From positions 62,001 to 126,000 of the forward strand of contig NZ_CP013387.1 of the NCBI RefSeq assembly GCF_001523745.2: a DNA stretch of 64,000 nucleotides, read 5' to 3'. This stretch comes from Burkholderia mayonis. Its GTDB lineage: Bacteria > Pseudomonadota > Gammaproteobacteria > Burkholderiales > Burkholderiaceae. Position 1 is the stretch's first letter. The number at the start of each line of letters is the position of its first letter. A program made the translations under genes and the position numbers. The notes under the pieces were generated by a model, which saw only the letters and a program-made list of their open reading frames with translations, was not told the origin of the DNA and made no database searches. Shown piece by piece: positions 43,215 through 52,986 of this stretch.

Positions 43215-45176
43215 TCAAGGCATGTACACTTCGGCTGACGACAGGGAGCCTAGGAGGCCGCCAGCACTGACGTGCCCCCCCTCGACCAGCACTCGGCCAT
43301 CGGGCAGCAGCGTCGCAGCATAAACGGCGCGCCCCTGATTCAAACTGGCGACGTCCGTCCATGCGTTATTGGCGGGATCGTACACTTCGGCTGACGATAG
43401 TGACGCGCCACGTCCGCCGGCAACCAGCACCTTGCCATTGGTCAGTGGCGTCGCGGTATGGGCGCTGCGTGCGTGATTCATGCTGGTAACCGGCGCCCAT
43501 GCGTTATTGGCCGGATCGTACACTTCGACCGAAGACAATGACACGGGCAGGATGCGGCCAACGTCGTCTACGCCGCCCGCAATCATTACCTTGCCATTGG
43601 GCAACAGTGTTGCGGTATGGGCGCTGCGCGATGCGCTAGGTTCGAGGGAACTTGCCTCGGGAACCACCGTCCATGTATCGCCGACCGGATCGTACACCTC
43701 GCTCGAAAATGAGATGCCTACGCCGCCGGCAACCAGTACTTTGCCATTGGTCAGCCGCGTCGCGGTATGGGCGCTGCGTGCGTGATTCATGCTGGTAACC
43801 GGCGCCCATGCGTTATTGGCCGGATCGTACACTTCGACCGAAGACAATGACACGGGCAGGATGCGGCCAACGTCGTCTACGCCGCCCGCAATCATTACCT
43901 TGCCATTGGGCAACAGTGTTGCGGTATGGGCGCTGCGCGATGCGCTAGGTTCGAAGGAACTTGCCTCAGGAACCACCGTCCATGTATCGCTAACCGGATC
44001 GTACACCTCGCTCGAAAATGAGATGCCTACGCCGCCGGCAACCAGTACTTTGCCATTGGGCAGCAGCGTCGCGGTATGGGCGCTGCGCGCCTGATTCATG
44101 CTCGCAACGGTCGACCACGTGTTAGTCGCCGGGTCGTATAACTCAGCGGAAGCCAAGGAGCCGCCAACGCTATTGGCACCGCCGGCAACCAGCACCTTGC
44201 CATTGAGCAGTCGCGTCGCGGTGTGGGCGTGGCGTGCTTGGGCCAGATCGTCGACGGACAACCACTGCGCGGTCGCGGTCACGGTGATCGCAACCTGCGC
44301 TGTCACATTGCCCGCGCTGTTGCCGGCGGTGACGGTATAGATCGTTTGGGTCTGCGCGGTTTGAGGCGTGCCGCTGATCACTCCGGTTTGCGCATCGATA
44401 CTCAAACCGGCCGGCAGCGTCGGCGATACGGCGTACTCAGCAACGGCGCCGCCGCCGGCCTGCGGGATGTCCTGCGTGATTGCCTGCCCGACCACGTAGA
44501 CCGGCACCGGGTCCGAATACGTCAAACTCGTCGGCGGGATGGCCTGTGCCCGCACTTCGATGCTGACCTGCGTCTGCGCGCTGCCCGCGCTATTGCTGCC
44601 GGTAACGGTGTAGTTCGCCGGCGCCGTCACGGTGGTTGGCGTGCCGCTGATAATGCCAGTCTGCGGATCCAGAGCGAGCCCCGCCGGCAGCGCGGGCGCG
44701 ACAGCGTACTGCGTGATCTCTCCGCCAGAAGTCGTCGGCATATTCGGGCTGATCTGTGCGCCTGCCGCATAGACGACCGGGTTATCTTGATAGCTAAGGC
44801 TGTCCGGCGGAGCGACGCCATCCTCCACTTCGATCTGCACACGAGCCGTGACACTGCCGGCGCTGTTGCTGCCTGTGACAACGTACACCGTGACGGGCGT
44901 GGCGGCGGACGGCGTGCCCGAGATCACGCCGGTGACGGGATCGAGGGCAAGTCCGCTGGGCAGGGCGGGCAATACGCTGTACTTCGTGATGGAGCCGCCG
45001 CTACTGTGCGGCAGATTGGGAATAATCGGCGCCCCTTTATCGTAGACCACCGCCGGAACGCTGTAATTCAGGCCGGCAGGTGGAGAAACCGTCGGATGGA
45101 GATCGCTGCCGCCACACGCAGCAAGGAACGCCACAAGCAACAGAACCAGTACAAGAAGGGGATTTCCACGAGTCAT
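43215..45176 (-). CDS. Lipoprotein with three Ig-like domains and a Kelch beta-propeller
   Basis: The 653-residue protein has a lipoprotein signal (LLVAFLAACGG); the start at 45174-45176 has GCGAGG upstream. Residues about 30-285 contain three Ig-like putative-Ig (He_PIG) domains, each with a motif such as LPSGLALDPVTGVISGTPS and SNSAGSVTARVQIEV. Seven Kelch-type blades follow (about 295-653), each with ARSAHTATLLPNGKVLVAGG and a closing EVYDPANNAW. Blades 3-4 and 5-6 are nearly identical because of a 309-bp tandem duplication. Such proteins are surface or periplasmic binding proteins, often for sugars or partner proteins; no substrate can be named. GC-rich like the fimbrial genes beside it. 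Confidence 0.88.
   Translation of the reverse strand: MTRGNPLLVLVLLLVAFLAACGGSDLHPTVSPPAGLNYSVPAVVYDKGAPIIPNLPHSSGGSITKYSVLPALPSGLALDPVTGVISGTPSAATPVTVYVVTGSNSAGSVTARVQIEVEDGVAPPDSLSYQDNPVVYAAGAQISPNMPTTSGGEITQYAVAPALPAGLALDPQTGIISGTPTTVTAPANYTVTGSNSAGSAQTQVSIEVRAQAIPPTSLTYSDPVPVYVVGQAITQDIPQAGGGAVAEYAVSPTLPAGLSIDAQTGVISGTPQTAQTQTIYTVTAGNSAGNVTAQVAITVTATAQWLSVDDLAQARHAHTATRLLNGKVLVAGGANSVGGSLASAELYDPATNTWSTVASMNQARSAHTATLLPNGKVLVAGGVGISFSSEVYDPVSDTWTVVPEASSFEPSASRSAHTATLLPNGKVMIAGGVDDVGRILPVSLSSVEVYDPANNAWAPVTSMNHARSAHTATRLTNGKVLVAGGVGISFSSEVYDPVGDTWTVVPEASSLEPSASRSAHTATLLPNGKVMIAGGVDDVGRILPVSLSSVEVYDPANNAWAPVTSMNHARSAHTATPLTNGKVLVAGGRGASLSSAEVYDPANNAWTDVASLNQGRAVYAATLLPDGRVLVEGGHVSAGGLLGSLSSAEVYMP
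43411..44096 (-). repeat. 309-bp tandem duplication inside the Kelch gene
   Basis: Blocks offset by exactly 309 nt (for example 43480-43785 against 43789-44094) are almost identical over about 300 nt and encode 103 residues, i.e. two Kelch blades. Only a few substitutions separate the copies, so the event is recent. The unit is a multiple of three and keeps the frame. Confidence 0.9.
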
Positions 45177-45869
45177 AATTGCCTCGCGCTCAATAGAATT
45201 GGCCACTGATTCGGATTCCTGGACACATCATGAAAGACTATTAACAATAGTAGCGAACGTCAATGTCATTGTTTGATTTGCGCGGCATGACAATTGACTT
45301 GACACAAGAATTGTCGTCATGAAGGCAATCGTCATTTCCAGAAATACGCTCGGCTATTCCTCGTCGTCGCGTCTATCGTTCCCGCACTTTGCGGCCGGAA
45401 CGTTCAGTCAATCCTCCTAACAATCAAATGGCCGACGACGAGCCCGATCTAGTGGTTTCTCGTGGTCAGAATGGGGCCTTCGCTTCAGTGTCGATCGGCA
45501 GGATTCTTGTTTCGGGCGGGTGATATACCGCCCGTGCGTAGCGAGGTTTCTCACCTCTTTGTTCCGAAATCGACGACAAATTGACGCGCCTATTCGAGGG
45601 CAATGTCACGCATCGATGGGATGCGATTTCGTCGCATGGATCGTCGCATGCGTCATATCGGTGCATGGTGAATTTATTTCGTAATAACTATGTAATATAG
45701 ATGGAATTTATTGACCACATATTGGGATATTCATTCAATGCGACCGGAAATGGTACGAGGCTGAGCGGGTTAAGGCGAGTCGTGTTGAAGTGATTGTTCG
45801 CTATAAATAGTGACGCGGAGAATTGCGTCCCTTAAACTAGTTTCACTGGTCTTGGTGAGGGGAGTCGGG
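45177..45869. other. 693-nt divergent upstream region of the fimbrial operon and the Kelch gene
   Basis: The region separates the minus-strand Kelch gene from the plus-strand fimbrial operon and must hold both promoters. The part at about 45660-45800 is AT-rich (TTATTGACCACATATTGGG, CTATAAATAG) but I could not fix a confident promoter. No invertible repeat or homopolymer tract suitable for phase variation is seen. No gene. Confidence 0.5.
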
Positions 45870-46400
45870 ATGAAAGCAAAACGAATGCAATGCGGCTTGG
45901 TGACCGTTCTGCTGTCGATGGTCTTCATCGGCGCGGCTCATTCGCAGACCGCCACGACCGGCACCATCAATTTCACCGGCAGCATCACCGACGTCCCGTG
46001 CGAAATCGATACGGCCGCCACCAGCAGCACCGTGACCATGGCGAAGGTCTTTGCGAACGACTTCAGCGGAGCGGGATCGACCACCGGCGCCACCGCGTTC
46101 AAGATTGTCCTCAAGAATTGCGGTGCGTCGACGACGGGCGCGACAGTGCTGTTCACGGGCACGACGGACAGCACGAATTCGACGGCGCTGCAAACGACGG
46201 TTGGCGGAGCGGGCGGGGTCGCGCTGCAACTCGTCGACGATGCCGGAACCCCGATCAGCATCGGCTCGAGCAGCAAGGAATACACGATCGCCGAGGGCGA
46301 CAATACGTTCAACTTCGAGGCACGCTATATCGCGACCTCGGCGACCGTGACGGGCGGCGTGGCCAATGCCACGGCGGTCTTCGCGCTGACGTATAAGTAA
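45870..46400 (+). CDS. Type 1-like fimbrial major subunit
   Basis: The 176-residue pilin has a Sec signal (VLLSMVFIGAAHSQ) and the type 1 pilin fold: N-terminal donor strand (GTINFTGSITDVPCEI), a cysteine pair (VPCEID and LKNCGAS, the conserved disulphide), and a C-terminal FALTYK with the penultimate Tyr. ATG 45870 is chosen behind GGGGAGTCGGG. Polymerised at the outer membrane by the usher encoded downstream. It is the first gene of pilin-chaperone-usher-tip. Confidence 0.93.
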   Translation: MKAKRMQCGLVTVLLSMVFIGAAHSQTATTGTINFTGSITDVPCEIDTAATSSTVTMAKVFANDFSGAGSTTGATAFKIVLKNCGASTTGATVLFTGTTDSTNSTALQTTVGGAGGVALQLVDDAGTPISIGSSSKEYTIAEGDNTFNFEARYIATSATVTGGVANATAVFALTYK

Positions 46401-46502
46401 CGGACTCCGAACCGTCCGGCGCATGTGCGCCGGTCGAGCATGCAAGACCGTTCCACCGACGCGGCGCCCTGGCCGTGATTTTCCAGAGAGAGAAGACGAA
46501 AC

Positions 46503-47273
46503 ATGCGCTTGCCTATCGTTTGTCATGCCGCCGTTGCCACCGTCCTCGCCCTGAGCTGCGTCGCCGCTTATGCCGGCATTCAGGTCGGCGGCACTCGGGT
46601 GGTTTTCGATGCAAAAGTTGACGCGCGCGATACGTCGGTCGCCGTGCGCAACAAGGGCGAGACGCCGTACGTGATTCAGATTTTCGTCGACGACGGAAAC
46701 GGCAACACCCGTCGCATGCCGTTTACGGTCACGCCGCCGCTCTTTCGTCTGGACGGCGGCAAGGAGCAGCTCGTCAGCGTGCGCCACGTGAAGCGGGGCG
46801 CGGGATTGCCGCAGGATGTCGAATCCGTCTATTGGATCAACGTGAAGGAGATCCCGCCCACCGGGAAGCGCAAGGTGGACGTCAACACGCTCAGGATCGC
46901 CGTGCTCACGCGCATCAAGCTCTTTTATCGGCCGACGGGTCTGGCCGGCAGCGCGGCCGACGCGCCGTCGCAACTCAAATGGTCGGTCGTGCCGAGCCCG
47001 ATCGGGCAGGGAGCGGCGTTGAAGGTCAGCAACCCGACGCCGTATCACGTGACCTTCTCGACCATCGTGGTTCAGGCCACGCAGAACGCGAGCGTCAACG
47101 CGGACATGGTGAATCCCAAAAGCGATTTGATCATCCCGATTCCATCCAGGACGATCTCGCAGGTCGGTCCGGTCAAATTCAGCTATACCACCATCAACGA
47201 TTACGGCGCCGTCACGCAGGCAACGGAAGTGACCGCGCAACCTGCCGGATCGCCCGAGGCTTCGCCACAGTAG
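46503..47273 (+). CDS. Periplasmic fimbrial chaperone
   Basis: The 256-residue protein has a signal peptide (LALSCVAAYAG) and the two Ig-like domains of PapD/FimC chaperones. Key features are GGTRVVFDAKVDARDTSV in the first strand, the conserved Arg of the G1/subunit-binding site (TRVVF, NTRRMPFTVTPPLFRL), SVYWINVKEIPP, and RIKLFYRP. It donates a strand to each pilin before usher assembly. The C-terminal tail is slightly longer than usual. Confidence 0.94.
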   Translation: MRLPIVCHAAVATVLALSCVAAYAGIQVGGTRVVFDAKVDARDTSVAVRNKGETPYVIQIFVDDGNGNTRRMPFTVTPPLFRLDGGKEQLVSVRHVKRGAGLPQDVESVYWINVKEIPPTGKRKVDVNTLRIAVLTRIKLFYRPTGLAGSAADAPSQLKWSVVPSPIGQGAALKVSNPTPYHVTFSTIVVQATQNASVNADMVNPKSDLIIPIPSRTISQVGPVKFSYTTINDYGAVTQATEVTAQPAGSPEASPQ

Positions 47274-47279
47274 GATGCG

Positions 47280-49832
47280 ATGATTCGGCATCGTGTTGCC
47301 GATGTCGGCCCTTCGCGCATTCGAGTCACCATGCTGGCCGCCGCGCTGACGGCGCTCTCGTCAGCCGCTCATGGCGAGCAAGCGTTCGAGTTCGATCCGG
47401 CCTTTCTCGAGCTGGGCGGCGGCCGGGGCGGGGCGGATCTTTCCGTGTATGCGACGTCGAATCGCGTGCTGCCGGGCGTCTATCTTGTATCGGTCTTTGT
47501 CAACGGCGAGGCGATCGACCGGCGTGACATCGCGTTCATGTTCGACGGCGCGCATGCGGATGGGGAGGACGCGACTCCCTGTCTGACCGCGCGGATGCTC
47601 GACGAGTGGGGTGTCAACGTTGCCACGTTTCCCCGGCTGGCGCAGGCTGGCGGGGACGCATGCGTCGACATCGCCGACAGCGTTCCCGACGCCCGCGTCG
47701 ACTTCGACAGCCATCAACTGCAGTTGAACGTAACGGTGCCTCAGGCCGCGTTGAAGCGCCGCGCGCGCGGCTCGGTGGACCCGGCGCGCTGGGATCAGGG
47801 CGTGAACGCGGCACTGCTCGACTACCAGCTCAGCGCCGCGCAATACGCGGGCAGCAACTACGCGTCCGTCAACTCGCGCACGACGCTGTACGCCGGCCTG
47901 CGCACCGGCATCAATCTGGGTGCGTGGCGGTTGTCGCACACGTCGTCGTTCCTGCGCGGGCTCGACGGTAAGAGCCGCTTCCAGATCATCAACACGTTCG
48001 TGCAGCGCGACATCACCGGCTGGAATAGCCGGCTGATGGCGGGCGAAGGTACCACGCCCTCCAACATCTTCGACGGCTTCCAGTTTCGCGGCGTACAGCT
48101 CAATACTGACGAAACCATGCTGCCCGACAGCCTGCAGGGTTACGCGCCGACCGTGCACGGCATTGCACAGACCAACGCGCAGGTGACGATCAAGCAGAAC
48201 GGTTTTGTCATCTACAGCACCTACGTGCCTCCCGGACCGTTCACGATCGACGATCTCTATCCGACTTCGTCGTCGGGCAACCTGGAAGTGACGGTCACCG
48301 AGGCTGACGGGCACGTCACGACGTTTACCCAACCGTATTCCGCCGTGCCGATGCTGTTGCGCGACGGCTCGTGGCGCTACAACGTCACGGCCGGTCAATA
48401 CCGTGACGGCATTTCGGGCTCGCACCCGAGCTTCGCCATGGCGACGGTTGCACGCGGCTTGCCCGGCGAATTTTCGCTATACGGTGGGTTCATCGGGTCG
48501 GGCATGTATCAATCGATACTGGTCGGAATCGGCAAGAATCTCGGCAACATCGGGGCGGTATCGTTCGACGTGACGCATGCGCGCAGCGCCGTTGATCTGA
48601 TCGACAGCAGCACCGTGTCGGGGCACGCGTTTCGCGTGCTTTATGCGAAGGCCGTGGGTGGTTGGGGCACGGACTTCCGGCTGCTCGCGTACCGTTACTC
48701 CACCGTCGGCTATCGAAGCTTCGCCGATGCGGTGCAACTGCGCGACGGCAGCGAGCCGGCCGCGCTGGGCGCGAAACGGCAGCGCCTGGAAGGCACGGTG
48801 AACCAGAGCCTTGGCCGTTTCGGCTCGATGTACGCGACCGTGGCCGTGCAGACGTACTGGGGCAGCGCGGCGCGCAGTACCGTGTACCAGCTCGGACATA
48901 GCGGAAACTGGGGACGAGCCAGCTATGGACTTTATGCGGGCTACAGCAAGGGAAACGGCGTGCCGTCCAACTGGAACGTGTCGTTGTCGCTGTCGATGCC
49001 GCTGGAAGTGCTTTTGGGTGGTGCACGAACGCATGCGGCGGGCGGCGGCAGCTCGAACGTCACGTATTTCGTTAGCCGAAACAACGAGAACCACGTCAAT
49101 CAGCAGATGACGGTCGGCGGCAGCAGCAGCGATCAACGGTTGAATTACAGCGTGGGCGTTGCGCATTCCAACCAGTCGGACGTCAGCGGGACGGCATCGA
49201 CGAGTTACCTCGCGCCGTTCGGCCGCTACGACGCGTCGATCGGCAGCGGCCGCGGATATTCGCAGGCCGCGTTCACGGCGGCGGGTGGACTGCTATGGCA
49301 TGAGACAGGGCTGTTGTTCACGCAGCCGCTTGGCGATACTGTGGCGGTCGTGGACGTGCCGAACGTGAAGGGCGTTCACTTCGAAATGCATCCCGGCGTG
49401 AGCACGAATCGGGCCGGCGAAGCGGTGATTCCGCGTTTGAATCCATATCGCGTCAACCGCATCGTCGTCGATCAGCGCCGGATGCCGCAGGACGTGGAGA
49501 TCCGGAACCCGGTGAGCGAAGTCGTGCCGACTCGCGCAGCGGTCGTTCAGACCCGCTTCGATTCCGTCGTTGGCCTTCGGGCCTTGTTCGCGTTGACGCG
49601 CCCCGACGGCTCGTCTCCGCCACAGGGCGCGACCGCCGAAAACGACGAAGGACAGGCGCTCGGCGTCGTCGGATTGGACGGCGAAACGTTCGTGGCCGGA
49701 TTGCCGGACCTCGAAGGACATTTCATCGTTCGCTGGGGCGCGGAGCGGCAGAACCGATGCCGGGTGAACTACACGCTGCCCGGGAAAGGAGCGGTCGGTA
49801 CGTATCCGGCCATGGAGGCGACATGCAATTGA
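47280..49832 (+). CDS. Fimbrial outer-membrane usher
   Basis: The 850-residue usher contains a signal peptide, the N-terminal chaperone-binding domain (FEFDPAFLELGGGRGGADLS, VFVNGEAIDRRDI), the 24-strand pore with the plug (TVHGIAQTNAQVTIKQNGF, YSTYVPPGPFTIDDLYPTS, GNLEVTVTEADGHVTTF) and the C-terminal domains ending with CRVNYTLPGKGAVGTYP. It is complete. The chaperone stop is 6 nt upstream, and the tip adhesin gene overlaps the end by 10 nt. Confidence 0.95.
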   Translation: MIRHRVADVGPSRIRVTMLAAALTALSSAAHGEQAFEFDPAFLELGGGRGGADLSVYATSNRVLPGVYLVSVFVNGEAIDRRDIAFMFDGAHADGEDATPCLTARMLDEWGVNVATFPRLAQAGGDACVDIADSVPDARVDFDSHQLQLNVTVPQAALKRRARGSVDPARWDQGVNAALLDYQLSAAQYAGSNYASVNSRTTLYAGLRTGINLGAWRLSHTSSFLRGLDGKSRFQIINTFVQRDITGWNSRLMAGEGTTPSNIFDGFQFRGVQLNTDETMLPDSLQGYAPTVHGIAQTNAQVTIKQNGFVIYSTYVPPGPFTIDDLYPTSSSGNLEVTVTEADGHVTTFTQPYSAVPMLLRDGSWRYNVTAGQYRDGISGSHPSFAMATVARGLPGEFSLYGGFIGSGMYQSILVGIGKNLGNIGAVSFDVTHARSAVDLIDSSTVSGHAFRVLYAKAVGGWGTDFRLLAYRYSTVGYRSFADAVQLRDGSEPAALGAKRQRLEGTVNQSLGRFGSMYATVAVQTYWGSAARSTVYQLGHSGNWGRASYGLYAGYSKGNGVPSNWNVSLSLSMPLEVLLGGARTHAAGGGSSNVTYFVSRNNENHVNQQMTVGGSSSDQRLNYSVGVAHSNQSDVSGTASTSYLAPFGRYDASIGSGRGYSQAAFTAAGGLLWHETGLLFTQPLGDTVAVVDVPNVKGVHFEMHPGVSTNRAGEAVIPRLNPYRVNRIVVDQRRMPQDVEIRNPVSEVVPTRAAVVQTRFDSVVGLRALFALTRPDGSSPPQGATAENDEGQALGVVGLDGETFVAGLPDLEGHFIVRWGAERQNRCRVNYTLPGKGAVGTYPAMEATCN

Positions 49833-50803
49833 AACGAGTATGGCGCGCGCGATTCCGTGATTCCAGTGGCACGCGCACGGCGGCGCGCTGCGTGTGGATT
49901 GCCGTTGCCGCGCTGCCGATCGGCGCGCAAGCGGCGACTTGCGAAGGCGACAAGACGCTCGCCACGCTTCCGGCCATCACGGTGGCGTCCGATGCTCCGG
50001 TGGGGACGGTGTTGTGGAGTCAGAAAGGAATCGCCTTCAGCACCTATTGCAAGCTGATCCTGATCGATACCAGCAATATCTATCTATGGCGCGCCGACTT
50101 GAGCTCGACGCTTCAGCAATACGGGCTGACCTTCTGGCTGACCTACGAAGGGCAGGGCGGCAACACCGCGCAGCAAATCAAGAGTCCGATGGTCGTCGAC
50201 CTCGGCGGCAAGAACGGCTATGCGAGCGGGGCCGTCGACCTGGAATTGAGGAAGACCGGTGTCACGCCGGCGCAAGGCGCCGTCAGCGCGGCGGACATTC
50301 CCGCGTTCTATCTCGATAGCAATACGAACAACAGGAAAGGCTCGCATTACATCCGCGGGCTGACCAACATTTCGTTCGTTTCCTATACCTGCGACATCGA
50401 TACGGGCTCGCGCAGCATGAATGTGCCGCTCGGCGACGTGCGGGTCGACCGCTTTTCCGGGATCGGCTCCACGTACGGGGATCAGAATTTCAACATCGGC
50501 TTGACCTGCACGCAGCCGGCCGGAACGTACAACGTCGCACTCACGTTTTCCGCAACGGCGGACAGTACCGGTGCGTCGGGCGTACTGGCGCTCACGCAGC
50601 GCTCGGATGTGGCGTCCGGGGTCGGCATTCAGCTGCTGATGGGCGGGGCGCCGGTGACGTTCGGTACGGCCCTCGATGCCGGCAGTGCGACCGCGGGCAC
50701 GACGCTGACGATTCCGATGACGGCGCGCTATTACCAGACCGGCGGCATGGTGACGCCGGGCGCGGCGAACGGCATTGCGACGTTCACCATCAGCTACAAG
50801 TGA
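49823..50803 (+). CDS. Fimbrial tip adhesin, two-domain
   Basis: The 326-residue protein starts at ATG 49823 behind GGAGGCGAC and has a signal peptide (VAALPIGAQAATC). The C-terminal pilin domain (about 190-326) shows SYTCDIDTGSRSMNVPLGDV, CTQPAGTYNVALTFSATAD and the final FTISYK, the chaperone-binding strand. The N-terminal 190 residues form a lectin-like domain of FimH type with Trp/Tyr-rich strands (LYWR-type: SNIYLWRADLSS, LTFWLTYEGQGG). Receptor not predictable. The usher overlap couples their translation. Confidence 0.88.
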   Translation: MQLKRVWRARFRDSSGTRTAARCVWIAVAALPIGAQAATCEGDKTLATLPAITVASDAPVGTVLWSQKGIAFSTYCKLILIDTSNIYLWRADLSSTLQQYGLTFWLTYEGQGGNTAQQIKSPMVVDLGGKNGYASGAVDLELRKTGVTPAQGAVSAADIPAFYLDSNTNNRKGSHYIRGLTNISFVSYTCDIDTGSRSMNVPLGDVRVDRFSGIGSTYGDQNFNIGLTCTQPAGTYNVALTFSATADSTGASGVLALTQRSDVASGVGIQLLMGGAPVTFGTALDAGSATAGTTLTIPMTARYYQTGGMVTPGAANGIATFTISYK

Positions 50804-51094
50804 CGCACGCCGCGGCGACGGTCAGTCGGCTCACGCGCCCGCATCCGTTCGATTTCTCTTCCACCCGCACGACGTAAGCCGCCGAAACGGCGTTGGCACT
50901 CTGCGTCCACATTCGTAGAACTTCGATATCCGGACAGGGTGTCCATCGTTAATCTTGCGGGCGAAACATGGCCGCGCCGGTCCGTGGCCCCCGCCTCGCT
51001 TCGGCGCGCATCTGTCTCCAGCCGGTCAATGCGCGCGGGCCGCACGCCTCCTCCGCCGTGGCCGATCGCTCGTCCGTCAAAACACTGATTCATC

Positions 51095-51358
51095 ATGAAA
51101 TATATCGCGCTGTTGCTCGTCGCAGCCCTTGCCGGTTGCTCGTCTTACTCCACGCCTCTGACCGATATTTACTCGATCAGGGCGGAAGACGGCGTTCAAC
51201 GATATCGGGTGACGTGTTCCGGGCTGCTCGGCGGAACGGAAGTCTGCAAGCGAAGCGCGACGGTGATCTGCGAAAAGTCGCGCGTCAAGGTAGTCGGTGA
51301 ACCGGAGCCGAGCGCCATCACCTTTATGTGCGAAGCGCCTCAAGCGGCGGCGCGTTGA
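51095..51358 (+). CDS. Small lipoprotein, related to the N-domain of the next gene
   Basis: The 87-residue protein has a lipobox (LVAALAGCSSY). The mature domain contains four cysteines in the pattern RYRVTCSGLLGGTEVCKRSA, ATVICEKS and ITFMCEAP. The same pattern occurs in the first 110 residues of the OmpA-type lipoprotein encoded 45 nt downstream (FEVECTGLF...CLKK, ELCAIQ, VFRCDAP). This suggests two disulphides and a shared fold. Function unknown. Confidence 0.8.
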   Translation: MKYIALLLVAALAGCSSYSTPLTDIYSIRAEDGVQRYRVTCSGLLGGTEVCKRSATVICEKSRVKVVGEPEPSAITFMCEAPQAAAR

Positions 51359-51403
51359 CGCGCGGCGTGAAGCCACCGGATCGAAGAAATAACTTGGTTG
51401 AAC

Positions 51404-52087
51404 ATGAAAAATCTCATCATTACTTTCGTGCTATTCGCGTTCGCGGGATGTACCGTCCATTCCGGTCCGACGGTGAATGCGCGTCCGATCAACAACGGCG
51501 ACGCTGCGGCGAAGATGTTCGAAGTCGAGTGTACCGGCCTGTTCATCGAGACCGGATCGTGTCTGAAGAAAGCCCAGGAACTTTGCGCGATCCAGCCCGG
51601 ATCGCCGTCCGTGCACGTTCTCGAGACGAGCGGGCCGAACGGCCGCACGCCGGATCGCCTGGTGTTCCGTTGCGATGCGCCGGTCAAGCTTCAACCGCCG
51701 GCGCCGATCGTGTCGTCTGTGCCCGTGCCAGGCCGGCCGGCGGCGAACGTCCTGCTCCGTGGCGACGCGCTTTTCGATTTCGATCGCTCCGACCTCAAGC
51801 CGTCCGGGAAGCGCGATTTGGACGATGTCGTACGACAGGCGGAGGGCAAGCGCTTCCGTGTCGTGCAAGTGTCCGGCTACACCGATGCCATTGGATCGGA
51901 CTCCTACAACAACACGCTTTCCGCTCGTCGCGCGCGTACCGTGGCGAACTATCTGCGCGAGCGAGGATTGCAGGCGGATCGCTTCGTCGTGAGCGGATTC
52001 GGAAAATCGAATCCGGTCGCGTCAAATGCGACCGACGAAGGACGGGCTCAAAACCGGCGCGTCGAAATCGTTCTGGAACAGAAGTGA
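51404..52087 (+). CDS. OmpA-family lipoprotein with small cysteine domain
   Basis: The 227-residue protein starts at ATG 51404 (TTG 51398 is an alternative). It has a lipobox (LFAFAGCTVHS), a cysteine-rich N-domain (about 30-100) like the preceding lipoprotein, a Pro-rich linker, and a C-terminal OmpA peptidoglycan-binding domain (GDALFDFDRSDLKPSGKRDL, SGYTDAIGSDSYNNTLSARR, GFGKSNPVASNATDEGRAQN, RRVEI). The Asp and Arg residues that contact meso-diaminopimelate are present. It anchors the outer membrane to peptidoglycan. It may form an operon with the small lipoprotein. Confidence 0.93.
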   Translation: MKNLIITFVLFAFAGCTVHSGPTVNARPINNGDAAAKMFEVECTGLFIETGSCLKKAQELCAIQPGSPSVHVLETSGPNGRTPDRLVFRCDAPVKLQPPAPIVSSVPVPGRPAANVLLRGDALFDFDRSDLKPSGKRDLDDVVRQAEGKRFRVVQVSGYTDAIGSDSYNNTLSARRARTVANYLRERGLQADRFVVSGFGKSNPVASNATDEGRAQNRRVEIVLEQK

Positions 52088-52986
52088 CGGCAAGCGTCGA
52101 AGCCGTCGGTGGCTTGCGCCTCGACTTCCTTGCGAACGGGATTCTGCCGAACGATGCCGTGCGTCAGGCGTTCGTACAGCATTCGACGGAATTTGGCGGA
52201 ATTCGGCGTGTTCTCGATTGCGTTGATGTGCCGGTCGTCGCTCGCGGAATCGAGCGCGCGACGTAAGGCAACCGAGGGCGCACGCTTCGATCCGAGTTTT
52301 CACTTCCGGTAAACGCCGGACAACTATCCGGGGTCCTGGAAAACCGGTGGACCGTTCCGATTCCAATCTGAATGCGACGCACCTAGACGGATGCGTGCGT
52401 GGACGTCGAGATTGAGCGTTGATCGCGAAATCCAACGCGGTCCTTTATCTCGCCAACGCGGACATTCCTGCAAATGAACCAGCGCCGCGTGCGCGGTCGC
52501 GCGTTGCTTGACGGAGCGCGAAAAGACCATGCGGCGTGGTTCCCCGTGTGAAGAGCGACGCGAGAGCGAACGACCGATTGGCGGCGCGCGTTTTTTGATA
52601 TTTCGAAAACGCCAAAAGGATGATCCATTCTCTTTGAGGGTCGTATGCCGATACGACATTTCGTTATGCGAATGGAGATTCGGTGTGACGACATGCCGCA
52701 CATGAAGGCCGATGCTCGGCGTATATCGACGCGCTTCCTGCACGCGACGGTCATTTCGAACTATTGAGATGTATCCGGAAGACGCGCCTCTGTATCTTTG
52801 ATGATCGGAATCGGTCGTTTGGAACGGACGTAATCGGCCTCGGGCGAACGTCAAAAATCCATTCTGCATCGTCGATTGACTTCATATCCGTCGTGTCTTC
52901 CAGCGGGACATCTCAGATCCGGGTATGCGTTTTCTGATCCTTTTATTCGTGTAGCAGTACGAAACTAATATAGCGAGGAATGAATC
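52088..52986. other. 0.9-kb gap upstream of the trimeric autotransporter
   Basis: No supported gene is seen on either strand; open frames of up to 181 codons on the minus strand (52324-52869) lack start signals and family features. The last 100 nt before 52987 (TTTCTGATCC, TAATATAGCGAGG) are suited to hold the adhesin promoter. Confidence 0.45.

Noticed and set aside
45177..45869. Phase-variable switch upstream of the fimbrial operon
   Set aside because: No inverted repeats flanking a promoter, no homopolymer tract and no recombinase gene are visible.
52324..52869. 181-codon minus-strand frame in the gap before the adhesin
   Set aside because: No ribosome binding site, no recognisable domain and biased composition typical of GC-rich noncoding frames.
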